This document shows, one piece after another, positions 36,436-46,184 of a stretch of 64,000 nucleotides of DNA. The translations under genes were made by a program, and so were the position numbers. The notes below the pieces were generated by a model that was given only the letters and a program-made list of their open reading frames with translations, was not told the DNA's origin and made no database searches. The DNA is from Mesorhizobium sp. B4-1-4 (GTDB lineage Bacteria > Pseudomonadota > Alphaproteobacteria > Rhizobiales > Rhizobiaceae). The stretch covers positions 3,534,001 through 3,598,000 of the forward strand of contig NZ_CP083950.1 in NCBI RefSeq assembly GCF_006439395.2. The letters are read 5' to 3'. Position 1 is the stretch's first letter; each line of letters starts with the position of its first letter.

Positions 36436-36924
36436 TCAGCCTTCCCAGTCGACCTCGAACATGCCGACCCGCTCATAGAGCCGCACGGCGGCGGCGTTTT
36501 CGACCGTGTTTGTCTTGAGATCGACGTGGGTAGCGCCGCGGTCGCGAAAGGCGGCGAAGGCCTGCCACATCAGCGCTTCGCCAATGCCTTTGCCGCGCGC
36601 CTCGGGATGAACGGCCAGATTCTTGATGAAAGCGCTCGTCCAGCATAGTGCTGCCGCCGTCAGCCGGCCCTTGGCGTCGATGACGAGAAAACAGAGATCC
36701 GGATCGAATTCGAGGTCGCCTGATATGCGCGGCCACCAGTCGTCGAATGGCTCGTCGGCGCGGTTCTCGAACACGTCGCCCAGCAGCGCATGCAGGGCCG
36801 GCGCGTCGCCGTGCCTCAGACAGCGCATGACGAAGCCATCCGGCCAGTGCGGTGTAACCAGCGTCTCGTCGAGGATCTTGCGCAGCCGGATATCGTTCGG
36901 AGCCGGCGGGCGCGGTTCAGGCAT
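36436..36924 (-). CDS. GNAT-family N-acetyltransferase
   Basis: A 162-residue acetyltransferase. The acetyl-CoA site reads IKNLAVHPEARGKGIGEALM (the RGKGIG pyrophosphate loop), followed by VDLKTNTVENAAAVRLYERVGM, a typical GNAT ending. ATG 36924 lies 5 bp after the transglycosylase stop, so the two are co-transcribed. The substrate is unknown. Confidence 0.82.
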   Translation of the reverse strand: MPEPRPPAPNDIRLRKILDETLVTPHWPDGFVMRCLRHGDAPALHALLGDVFENRADEPFDDWWPRISGDLEFDPDLCFLVIDAKGRLTAAALCWTSAFIKNLAVHPEARGKGIGEALMWQAFAAFRDRGATHVDLKTNTVENAAAVRLYERVGMFEVDWEG

Positions 36925-36929
36925 CGCGC

Positions 36930-37862
36930 TCAGGCGTCGGGCTGCCGCTTGCGGTCGGCGCCAAGGCCCGTCGCCTCGAGCAGACCCTTGCGCTTGGCGT
37001 CGAAATAGTAGCCGGTCTGGTAGAGCCAATCGGCCTTCTTGGAATTGCCGCCGGCCACCAGCCAGGCGCCGCGCAGATATTTGACCGCATATTTCAGGTT
37101 GGTCTCGGCGTCGAACAGGCCCTTGGCCGGCCCGTCGTAACCCATGCCGCGCGCCGTCGCGTGCTTGATCTGCATAAGCCCCCAATGGCCGTTGTTATAG
37201 GCTTTGGGGTTGTAGGTGCTTTCGCGATTGACCACGTGCCGCACCAGATCGACCGGCACCTCGTAGAGGGCGGCATATTTGATGATCAGCCGGTCGACGT
37301 CGCCGCGCATGCCGGTGGCATGCTCCTCTTGCTCCGGAGCAACCGGCGCCGACGGGAACTGCACCAGGGCAGCCGGATTCTGCGGCAGCATATAGGCCAC
37401 CTGCTGCACGCCGGGCATTTTCTGGCCGGCGCTGGCGGTCGCCGGCACGATAAGCCCGGCGGTCGTGTATGCCTGAGCCGCCTTGAGTGGCTGACCCGCT
37501 TTGGCCGGCGGCGGCGCCTGCCAGGCATTGGCCGTCATCACGGCGGGTAAAGCCGGCGCCGCCGGCGTCGCTCCGGCAAAGGCCGCGGTTGCGGCCGCGG
37601 GTTGGCTGGCTGGATCGAGAGCTGGCGCGGCCGCCGCGCCGGGTGTCAATTCGGCCGTTTGAACGGGCGCGACACCCGACGGTTGCGGCAGTACCGAAAC
37701 CGTCTCCGGCAGCGGTATGGTGAAGCCTGCATCGCTGCCTGCCACGGTCGCGGTTTCGGTCAGGGACGGCGCGGCTTTCATCTGCGAGGTCGAGGTGCAG
37801 CCGCTCATGCCGGCCGCCGCCACGATCACGCCGATCGCGATAAGGATCTGTTTTGCTGGCAA
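36930..37862 (-). CDS. Lipoprotein lytic transglycosylase (SLT domain)
   Basis: A protein of about 310 residues. A lipobox (GVIVAAAGMSGC) ends the signal peptide at about residue 22, so it is an outer- or inner-membrane lipoprotein. A long Ala/Pro-rich linker (about 30-190) precedes a C-terminal goose-lysozyme-like SLT domain. This has the catalytic-Glu motif VVNRESTYNPKAYNNGHWGLMQ split as RESTYNP and HWGLMQIK, then LKYAVKYLRGAW. The start is uncertain; TTG 37862 begins the signal peptide, and no ATG fits without overlapping the divergent ogt gene. It cleaves peptidoglycan glycans. Confidence 0.75.
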   Translation of the reverse strand: MPAKQILIAIGVIVAAAGMSGCTSTSQMKAAPSLTETATVAGSDAGFTIPLPETVSVLPQPSGVAPVQTAELTPGAAAAPALDPASQPAAATAAFAGATPAAPALPAVMTANAWQAPPPAKAGQPLKAAQAYTTAGLIVPATASAGQKMPGVQQVAYMLPQNPAALVQFPSAPVAPEQEEHATGMRGDVDRLIIKYAALYEVPVDLVRHVVNRESTYNPKAYNNGHWGLMQIKHATARGMGYDGPAKGLFDAETNLKYAVKYLRGAWLVAGGNSKKADWLYQTGYYFDAKRKGLLEATGLGADRKRQPDA

Positions 37863-38043
37863 GCCGCGCTCGGGTCCGGTTTGTCGGGTTGTTAAGATTT
37901 CCCTTACACCAGCGATTCCTGGGTAGCAATCAGGGCCATCCGGTGGTTTTCGGGTGGCGAGACGTGAGGGGTGATGCCATATTGTTCCTGATATGTACCG
38001 GCAGGAATCCCGGATTTCGCCGCTTTGCGGAAAGGAGTGCATT

Positions 38044-38613
38044 ATGGAAACGACAGCTTCGATCACAGCCGGCCACGCAGTGTTAGAAACAGTGATCGGT
38101 TTCATGGGCATCGCCTGGAGCAAAAAGGGCCTGATCCGGCTCTGCCTGCCCGAACGCAGCCGCGAAGCAGTGGAGCGGCGGCTGATGCGCCATGCCGGCG
38201 TTTCCGCCTCCACGGCCCAGCCGCCATGGGTGGTCGACCTGATCGCCTCGATCAAGGCTTATGCCGCGGGCGAGGATGTCGATTTCACCGATGTTCCGGT
38301 CGATCTCGACGGTGTCGACGACTTCCGCCTCGCCATTTATGACGCGGCGCGCAAACTCAGCTATGGCGAGACCACCACCTATGGCGAACTGGCCAAGCGT
38401 GCCGGCCACGCCGGTCTGCCGCGCGAGACCGGTGCGGCCCTTGGCGCCAATCCGGTGCCCCTTGTCATCCCGTGCCATCGCATCTTCGCCGCCGGCGGCA
38501 AGATCGGCGGCTTCTCGGCGCCCGGCGGCTCCGTCACCAAGGAAAAGATGCTGGCCATGGAAGGCGTGCGCGTCGGCCCACCGCCGCCCGCGCAGGTGTC
38601 CTTCGGGTTCTGA
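38044..38613 (+). CDS. ogt: Methylated-DNA-protein cysteine methyltransferase
   Basis: A 189-residue DNA-repair protein that removes alkyl groups from O6-alkylguanine. The acceptor motif IPCHR is at residues 142-146 with Cys144. Upstream YGETTTYGELAKRAG is the DNA-binding helix region, and after the acceptor GKIGGFSAPGGSVTKEKMLAMEG completes the active-site block. ATG 38044 gives a normal length. It is divergent from the transglycosylase gene. Confidence 0.9.
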   Translation: METTASITAGHAVLETVIGFMGIAWSKKGLIRLCLPERSREAVERRLMRHAGVSASTAQPPWVVDLIASIKAYAAGEDVDFTDVPVDLDGVDDFRLAIYDAARKLSYGETTTYGELAKRAGHAGLPRETGAALGANPVPLVIPCHRIFAAGGKIGGFSAPGGSVTKEKMLAMEGVRVGPPPPAQVSFGF

Positions 38614-38624
38614 ACCGTCGTGGC

Positions 38625-38954
38625 CTAGTTGTTATGGAAGAAGCGTCGGCGGAAATGCCGGTCGTTGTCCGGCCGCTTGCAGTTGTAGACCGGGCAGGAT
38701 TTCGTGTCGGCGCTCTGCACATAGGCGCGCGTCCTCACCTCGCCGATGGTGCAGAACTGCTGGCTCTGCACATAGCGGTCGTAGAGCGGTAGCCCTGGGA
38801 CACGCGTCGACTGGTAGCGCAGGATGACCGCGCCTTGTCGCGCGATCGTCGCTTGGACCTTGCCGCAGCTCATATGCGTCGGGTCGTAGCGCGAGATTGC
38901 CTGCGCCTCGGCGGCCACGAGCGTGAGGCAAGCGGCAAGCAACATGGTTTTCAT
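38625..38954 (-). CDS. Small secreted cysteine-containing protein
   Basis: A 109-residue protein with a signal peptide (MKTMLLAACLTLVAAEAQA). The mature part is about 90 residues with four Cys (MSCGKV, QQFCTIGE, KSCPVYNCK), suggesting two disulfides, and a basic C-terminus RHFRRRFFHNN. No family can be named. It is convergent with ogt (11 bp between stops). Confidence 0.7.
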   Translation of the reverse strand: MKTMLLAACLTLVAAEAQAISRYDPTHMSCGKVQATIARQGAVILRYQSTRVPGLPLYDRYVQSQQFCTIGEVRTRAYVQSADTKSCPVYNCKRPDNDRHFRRRFFHNN

Positions 38955-39227
38955 GGTTCTTCCTGATCCGAAGCCAAGGACGGCGCGCCACCTGCCGCAA
39001 CGGTTTCACCGGATTAGGCCGGCCTTTGGGCGGCGTTCCGATCACGGCTTTCTCACACAGTCTTGTTTTTGGTGCGAAAGCATCCTATATCAGCCCCATT
39101 GATATTTCGGCCGATCGATCCGGGCCTCGCGATCTTCGCGTTTGCTGACGTCTATCTCCAAAATCTCGATGCACACCGGCTGGACCTCGGTTCGGTCAAA
39201 CTAAAGCAAATGTGAAGGACTATTTTT

Positions 39228-39440
39228 ATGGCAACTGGAACGGTCAAGTGGTTCAACGCCACCAAGGGCTTCGGCTTCATCCAGCCTGACAGCGGCGGCG
39301 CGGACGTTTTCGTCCACATCTCGGCTGTCGAGCGCGCTGGACTGTCGACCCTGGTCGAAGGCCAGAAGATCAACTTCGAGATCGAGCAGGACCGCCGCAC
39401 TGGCAAGTCGTCCGCTGGGTCTCTGAGCAAGGCAGCCTGA
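39228..39440 (+). CDS. Cold-shock protein (CspA family)
   Basis: A 70-residue single cold-shock domain. RNP1 is KGFGFIQP and RNP2 is VFVHISAVE, both intact; the protein starts [16 protein letters not shown]. It binds single-stranded RNA/DNA and acts as an RNA chaperone. A long AT-richer upstream gap (38955-39227) probably holds a structured 5' leader, as in other csp genes. GCGCGCC/GGCGCGC just downstream (39453-39480) is a further stem-loop. Confidence 0.93.
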   Translation: MATGTVKWFNATKGFGFIQPDSGGADVFVHISAVERAGLSTLVEGQKINFEIEQDRRTGKSSAGSLSKAA

Positions 39441-39608
39441 TTTTGCGAATGGCGCGCGCCGGGCGAGAGCTCGGGGCGCGCGGCAAGTCACGGATGTACT
39501 GACGGCCGCGCGAGAAGCGGGCCGGAGCGAAAAGACCCGACAAGCTGGAACAGCAGATAGCTGCCAGCCCGGACCGGACGCTCCCGATCAGGCTACCAAG
39601 CATGGGAA

Positions 39609-39632
39609 GGCGGGCTTTGTCCCGCCTTTTTG
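39609..39632 (+). terminator. Rho-independent terminator downstream of the cold-shock gene
   Basis: GGCGGG, a CTTTGT loop, CCCGCC and five Ts form a classic intrinsic terminator, about 170 bp after the cold-shock stop codon. The intervening stretch holds no gene. Confidence 0.85.
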
Positions 39633-39669
39633 TTTGTCTGGGGTTCAGGCGACGGCATCAATACAGCGT

Positions 39670-39891
39670 CCTTCTCCCCGTCTCTATACGGGGAGTTGAG
39701 AAGTGGTCCGCGCAGCGGACGAAAAGCCAACTGCTTGGCTTTTCGAACGACGAACGCCCGGCAGGGCGATGAGGGGCAGCGAGATGCCCCAGGATTATCC
39801 CATTTTGAATCAAGCGCGAAACTATCAAAGGCAGGCGCCGCCCCTCATCTGGCTGCCGCCATCTTCTCCCCGTATAGGGACGGGGAGAAGA
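39670..39891. repeat. Palindromic repeat type B between cold-shock and GST genes
   Basis: CTTCTCCCCGTCTCTATACG near the left edge and CGTATAGGGACGGGGAGAAG at the right edge are inverted copies. GCCCGGCAGGGCGATGAGGGG and GCCCCTCATCTGGCTGCC form the inner arms. It lies between convergent genes. Confidence 0.8.
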
Positions 39892-39908
39892 GCACCAATC
39901 GCCAAATC

Positions 39909-40517
39909 CTACCCCACCCAGTCAATCGGTACATGCCCTGGATCCGCCTCCACGCGGCTAAGCCACGCCGCGACAGCCGGATAGGCGTCGAGCTGGAAAC
40001 CGCCCTGCTCCGCCGTGTGCGTATAAGCATAGAGGGCAATGTCGGCGACGCTGAGGGCGCCGCCAGCGAAGAAGGCATTGTTCTCCAGATATTTATTCAT
40101 CACGCCGAGCGCCTTGTTGCCGCGCTCCAGTGTCACTGACAGCCGTTCCGGCGTAGCGTCCTTGGCCCTCTCGGGATAGGTCAGCAATGCCTTGCGCACG
40201 GCGATATAGGGCTCGTGACTGTATTGCTCGAAGAACAGCCACTGATAGGCAAGCCCGCGCTCGTATCTGTCCGCCGGCAGGAAGCGCGTGCCTTCGGCGA
40301 GATAAAGCAGGATGGCGTTGGACTCGGCCAGCCGCCGCCCGTCGTCGAGTTCGAGCAGCGGCACCATGGCGTTCGGATTCTTGGCGACGAAATCGGCTTT
40401 TCGCGTCTCCCCCGTGTGCGAACTCACTTCGATCGTCGTGAAGGGAAGGCCAAGCTTGGCCATCAGCAGGCGCGGCTTGTAGCAATTGCCGCTGTCGATC
40501 ATGCTATAAAGTATCAT
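39909..40517 (-). CDS. Glutathione S-transferase
   Basis: A 202-residue GST. The thioredoxin-like N-domain (MILYSMIDSGNCYKPRLLM; NPNAMVPLLELDDGRRLAES contains the cis-Pro and Glu-Ser glutathione contacts) is followed by a helical C-domain with LSVADIALYAYTH, the N-capping Asp motif. It conjugates glutathione to electrophiles; the substrate is unknown. It is convergent with the cold-shock gene. Confidence 0.88.
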   Translation of the reverse strand: MILYSMIDSGNCYKPRLLMAKLGLPFTTIEVSSHTGETRKADFVAKNPNAMVPLLELDDGRRLAESNAILLYLAEGTRFLPADRYERGLAYQWLFFEQYSHEPYIAVRKALLTYPERAKDATPERLSVTLERGNKALGVMNKYLENNAFFAGGALSVADIALYAYTHTAEQGGFQLDAYPAVAAWLSRVEADPGHVPIDWVG

Positions 40518-40624
40518 TGCCGGTCCCCGAAGCGCTGCCTTGTGCGGACGCGATTATCGCAGCCCCGGCGTCCTCAACCAATGATTTGTTTTGGCGTGAT
40601 CATCAGCACCGCTGATGCAAGGTC

Positions 40625-41473
40625 CTAGCCAAAGAGCGGTACGACATTGTTGTCCCTGCCCAGCAATGCATCGATGGCGAGCGGCTTTTCGTCGAAGATG
40701 GTACCGGCCAGGGCCGGCCGGCCCAGAAGAAAACCCTGCACCAGGTCGACGCCGCCTTCGAGCGCGACGCGCAGATGGACGGGTTGCTCAATGCCCTCGA
40801 CCAGAACCTTGGCGCCACGGTCGTGCAGGCTGGACACCAGCGGGCGGAAGAACCGCTCGGCAGCAGTGTGGCGGCAGAATTCCGCAAACCAGCCGCCATC
40901 GATCTTCACGATATCGGGCCTGAGCAGACTCACCCGCTCCTCGGTCGAATGGCCGGTGCCGAAATCGTCGATGGCGATACGGATGCCGTCGCGCCGCATT
41001 TCGCGCACCAGCCGGGCCAGAAGCGCGTCATCCGCCGCCTGCTCGGTGATTTCGCAGACCAGCATGCCAGGGGCGAGGTCGAGCTCGTCGAGATGCCTGC
41101 TCATCAGCCGGATCTCCGCCAGCGCCCGCTCCGGATGGTCGTTGACCACCGGATTGTAGTTGAAGAACAGATCGAGCCCGTCGACGCCGATGTTGTGAAA
41201 ATTCCGCAAATGCAGCGCCCGGCACATGGTCTCGACAAACAGCCGGTCCGGCGATGCAACGCTCTCGAAGAACATCTGAGCGGACGCTGGCTGGCCGGCA
41301 CGGCGCGGCTCGACCAGGCCCTCGACCGCCACGGCCTGCAAGATGCGGCCGCGCGGGGCGAAGATCGGCTGGTAGGCGCTGCGCAGGCGGAAATCGCCAT
41401 GGACACCATATTCGATGCCGACCTCGTCGACGAAGATCGCATCGTCGACATTGCGCCGCCGCTCCAGGCTCAT
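40625..41473 (-). CDS. EAL-domain protein (second of an overlapping pair)
   Basis: A 282-residue stand-alone EAL domain that may hydrolyse c-di-GMP. Catalytic-type residues are present: VEGLVEP (in place of EAL), FNYNP, CEITEQ, IDDFGTGHS, DIVKIDG, VEGIEQ and QGFLLGRP. There is no membrane segment or GGDEF. ATG 41473 overlaps the preceding EAL gene by 4 bp (ATGA), so the two are co-translated. It is probably cytoplasmic; activity depends on the non-canonical EGL motif. Confidence 0.85.
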   Translation of the reverse strand: MSLERRRNVDDAIFVDEVGIEYGVHGDFRLRSAYQPIFAPRGRILQAVAVEGLVEPRRAGQPASAQMFFESVASPDRLFVETMCRALHLRNFHNIGVDGLDLFFNYNPVVNDHPERALAEIRLMSRHLDELDLAPGMLVCEITEQAADDALLARLVREMRRDGIRIAIDDFGTGHSTEERVSLLRPDIVKIDGGWFAEFCRHTAAERFFRPLVSSLHDRGAKVLVEGIEQPVHLRVALEGGVDLVQGFLLGRPALAGTIFDEKPLAIDALLGRDNNVVPLFG

Positions 41474-42414
41474 GGTGACGTCCTGCGCCCGAAGGCCTTC
41501 GTCGGTCGTGCTGTTCGCGGCGTCGCCGTCGCAGGCTCCGCCCCGGCGGTGGCGGAGACGGTTTCCTCCCCGGCTTTGCCGAAGGCGTGGAAGCTGGTCG
41601 GCGCCAGTTCGGGGCGCGCCAGCACATAGCCCTGGACCATCGAAGCTCCAGATTTCTCGGCGAGATCCAGTTGCCATCCCTCTTCGAGGCCCTCGAACAC
41701 GGTGCGGATGGCTTGCTCCTCGAAGCTTTTCACCATGGCGGTCAAAAGCGCGAAGCCGGCGCCTGACTCCATCAGTTGCGTGATCCAGCGAGCGTCGAAC
41801 TTGACGATGTCGGGTCTCAACTCCTTGACGCGGTTGATGTCGGAATCGTCGGCGCCATAGTCGTCGACGGCAATGCGAAAGCCGTTGCCACGCAATGCCG
41901 CGACGAACTCGTACAAAGTCTCCTGCGATGCCGATCGCTGCTCCGTCACCTCGCACACGACCCGGCCCGGATCGATGCCGGCCTCGTGCAGCACCAGCCG
42001 CATTTCGCGCAAGGCATTGTCGGCGACCGCCCGCTCGGTGAACACGGACGGATCGAAATTGATGAAGATCGAAGCCTCCTGCGGCAGGCAGGCGCCGGCA
42101 TTGAGCAGATGCAGCGTCCTGGTCAGCGCCTCGACATGCAGCCGGTCGGCGGCCGGACAGGTCGAAAAGAAGGTCATCGGCGATTGCGGTTCGCCATCGC
42201 GAAACGGCCGGATCAACCCTTCGAAGGCGACGACCAGCAGCTTGCCCTCCTTGAAGGCGAAGATCGGCTGGAAGGCGCTTTGCAGCGTGTAGATGCCCCA
42301 GACACCTGACGAGGTGCCGTCATCATGACGGATGATATGGGCAAGTCCGATGCTGCGCGACAAGGGTTCCTCGCTCCGCGACTGGCGGAATTGGATTGCG
42401 ATCCTGCCATGCAA
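41470..42414 (-). CDS. EAL-domain protein (first of an overlapping pair)
   Basis: A 314-residue protein with a short N-terminal extension (1-40) and an EAL domain. Motifs are FEGLIRP, FINFDP, CEVTEQ, VDDYGADDSD (divergent from DDFGTG), IVKFD, FEGLEE and QGYVLARP, so the usual metal and general-base positions are mostly filled but loop 6 is altered. A low-complexity Thr/Ala-rich tail follows. It is paralogous to the next gene, probably from a tandem duplication. It may be an enzyme or a c-di-GMP-binding effector. Confidence 0.83.
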   Translation of the reverse strand: MHGRIAIQFRQSRSEEPLSRSIGLAHIIRHDDGTSSGVWGIYTLQSAFQPIFAFKEGKLLVVAFEGLIRPFRDGEPQSPMTFFSTCPAADRLHVEALTRTLHLLNAGACLPQEASIFINFDPSVFTERAVADNALREMRLVLHEAGIDPGRVVCEVTEQRSASQETLYEFVAALRGNGFRIAVDDYGADDSDINRVKELRPDIVKFDARWITQLMESGAGFALLTAMVKSFEEQAIRTVFEGLEEGWQLDLAEKSGASMVQGYVLARPELAPTSFHAFGKAGEETVSATAGAEPATATPRTARPTKAFGRRTSP

Positions 42415-42461
42415 GCCTCTACCTTGTGTTAATGAACTCTCCGTTGATCACGCCTCATTGA

Positions 42462-43778
<1,317 letters not shown>

Positions 43779-43820
43779 TCAGATAGACCTGAGGACGCGG
43801 CCGCCGTCCGCGGTCAGGAC

Positions 43821-44216
43821 TCAGCTGCCATACTGCTCGCCGGAAACCGCTTCCAGCCAGTCGACATGGACGCCGTCGAGTGCCTCCTGCATGGCGATAT
43901 GCGTCATCGCGGTTTTCGGCCCTGCACCATGCCAGTGCTTCTCGCCCGGGGCGAACGAGATGGTATCGCCAGCCCTGATCTCCTGGACCGGGCCGCCCCA
44001 TGCCTGGGCAAGCCCGGCGCCCGAGGTGACATGGAGCGTCTGGCCGAACGGATGCGTGTGCCAGTGGGTGCGTGCGCCCGGCTCGAAGGCGACCAGCGTG
44101 GCCCTGAGCCGCGCCGGCGCCTCCGTCTCGACCATCGGCGTCTGCAGAACCCGGCCGGTGAAATACTTTTCCGGCGCGATAATGGTCGGCACGCTGCCGC
44201 AAGCAATGATCTTCAT
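43821..44216 (-). CDS. Small cupin protein, (R)-hydroxynitrile-lyase-like
   Basis: A 131-residue single-cupin protein. HWHTHPFGQTLHVTSGAG and GEKHWHGAGP supply the His metal ligands of the two cupin motifs. The layout (FTGRVLQTPM start, GLAQAWGGPVQEIRAGD) resembles the bacterial cupin family containing mandelonitrile lyases, many members of which have no known substrate. ATG 44216 follows AGGA. It is convergent with the aminotransferase gene. Confidence 0.8.
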   Translation of the reverse strand: MKIIACGSVPTIIAPEKYFTGRVLQTPMVETEAPARLRATLVAFEPGARTHWHTHPFGQTLHVTSGAGLAQAWGGPVQEIRAGDTISFAPGEKHWHGAGPKTAMTHIAMQEALDGVHVDWLEAVSGEQYGS

Positions 44217-44464
44217 CGTCTGGTCCTGAAACTGGTGGTGAAGCGACCGACGGCAAATGCCGCTGCTGATCGAGGCGAAACACATTCTCGGCCGATATCG
44301 GCCGGCGCGCAACCGGCGGTTTCGCCCAGGTGAGGAAGATTCCGGTTTTCTCTCCTTAACCATGAATTTCCCCCGCATGGGGCCGAGAGGCGAAATGACG
44401 GCGAATTCAATGTCTTCTTAACGGCTGCGCACTAGCCGTGAGCCTGCATCGCGGGGGCTGGCGG

Positions 44465-45994
44465 ATGAGCATACTGGCAACGATCAAGAACCATAGCGGC
44501 CGGATCTACCGCGGCATCCAGGCGCTGCTTGTGCTCAGCATCGGCGCGGCAGTGCTTGGCGCTTTCAATATCTCGCGGGACCTGCCGCCGGGCTGCGCCT
44601 TCGCCGTCTCGATCCTGGCCACGAGCCTCGCTTTGCTGGCGTTGATATATATGCGCAGCAGCGTCGTCCATCGCTTGCGGTCGGCGGAGGCGGCGGAGGC
44701 GGAAAAGCATCACTTCCTGACCAGGGACGCGATGACCGGGGCGATGACAAGGCGCTATTTTCTCGAAGCGCTACGCGACAGCCTTGGCACCATGCGCGAG
44801 CGGCGCGAGGCAACCCTGCTGCTGATCGACCTCGACCATTTCAAGCAGCTCAACGACACGTTCGGACATCAGTTCGGCGACCTCACCCTCATGCATCTGG
44901 TCAAGACCGCCGAACGCATCTTTGCCGGCAGCATGGTCGGGCGCCTCGGCGGCGACGAATTCGGCGTCATCATCCCGCACGCAGACCTCAACGCCATCAA
45001 CAAGAATGTCAGGCAATTGCTGGATGCCATGCGGGCGGGCAAATCGCATGAAGGCAAGATCATTCCGCTCTCCATTTCGCTCGGCGTGGCGCTGGCGCCC
45101 GCCCATGCCTCGAACACGACGGAACTGATGCTGGTTGCCGACCTGGCACTCTATGAAAGCAAGGCGGCCGGCCGAGGCCGCGTCACCGTGTTCGACGAGG
45201 AGATGCTGTCCGACAAGCGTTACCGCCGTCTGGTCGAACGGGAATTGCGCGCGGCGATCTATCTCGGTGAACTCGAACTGCACTACCAGCCCATCGTCAA
45301 CCCGGACGGTTCCACCCATGCCTTGGAGGGGCTGATCCGCTGGCGGCACCCGGTTCGCGGCCTGATCTCGCCGGCCGAGTTCATTCCGATCGCCGAACGC
45401 TCGACCTTGATCGACATGCTCGGCGAATGGGTGTTCAAGCGGGCTTGCGCCGATGTCGGCTATTTCCCCGGGCGCCGCATCTCGATCAACGTCTCCGGCG
45501 AGCAGCTCAAGCGCGACGAAATCGTCACCATGTGCGACCGCGTGCTGAAGGAGACCGGCCGCCCGGCGGCGCAATTCATCATCGAGATCACCGAGACGGT
45601 GGCGACCGCGGCCACGCCCGAGATCCTGCGGCGCCTGGAAGCCTTGCGCGGCCTCGGCTTCCACATCGCGCTCGACGATTTCGGCACTGGCCATTGCGGC
45701 TTCAACTATTTGAAGGCCTTGCCCATCGACATCATCAAGATCGATCGCTCCTACATACGCAGCCTCGCCCATGACCAGGTGGCGCAGATCTTCGTCTCCG
45801 CGCTTGGGCAGATCGCGCGCATCCAGGACGTCACCATCGTGGCGGAAGGCGTTGAGACCGCGGAAGAATTCGCGCTGGCCAAGGCGGCGGGCTGCAACCG
45901 CTTCCAGGGCTATTATTTCGGACGGCCGACGCCGCGCGACAAGCTTGCTCCCGTTCGCACCGTCAATGTCGACCCCCTGGCGCTGAGCGCCTGA
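44465..45994 (+). CDS. GGDEF-EAL dual-domain c-di-GMP enzyme
   Basis: A protein of about 509 residues. Two N-terminal membrane helices (residues 20-36 and 44-63) anchor it. The diguanylate cyclase domain has an intact GGDEF at 162-166, with DLDHFKQLND before it; no clear RxxD inhibitory site is seen. The EAL domain has LEGLIRWRHP, INVSGEQ, EITET, LDDFGTGHCG, IIKIDRSY, VAEGVET and QGYYFGRP, complete by motif. ATG 44465 is preferred over GTG 44438. It may make and break c-di-GMP. Confidence 0.9.
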   Translation: MSILATIKNHSGRIYRGIQALLVLSIGAAVLGAFNISRDLPPGCAFAVSILATSLALLALIYMRSSVVHRLRSAEAAEAEKHHFLTRDAMTGAMTRRYFLEALRDSLGTMRERREATLLLIDLDHFKQLNDTFGHQFGDLTLMHLVKTAERIFAGSMVGRLGGDEFGVIIPHADLNAINKNVRQLLDAMRAGKSHEGKIIPLSISLGVALAPAHASNTTELMLVADLALYESKAAGRGRVTVFDEEMLSDKRYRRLVERELRAAIYLGELELHYQPIVNPDGSTHALEGLIRWRHPVRGLISPAEFIPIAERSTLIDMLGEWVFKRACADVGYFPGRRISINVSGEQLKRDEIVTMCDRVLKETGRPAAQFIIEITETVATAATPEILRRLEALRGLGFHIALDDFGTGHCGFNYLKALPIDIIKIDRSYIRSLAHDQVAQIFVSALGQIARIQDVTIVAEGVETAEEFALAKAAGCNRFQGYYFGRPTPRDKLAPVRTVNVDPLALSA

Positions 45995-46184
45995 CGCTGC
46001 CCGGATTTCTATTTTCCTTGCCCTGCCGGCAAACAAGTGGGACGATGCTTTTGGGCAGGTGGCGCTTGAAAAGAACCCCGCCCGCGACGGTCGAACAGGC
46101 CGGCCGCCGCTCGGGACCGATTGACCAAGCCTGAACCATGAATGCCAGTCGGTCCTACGGGAAACGCCTGAGTGGAGGTCAGTC

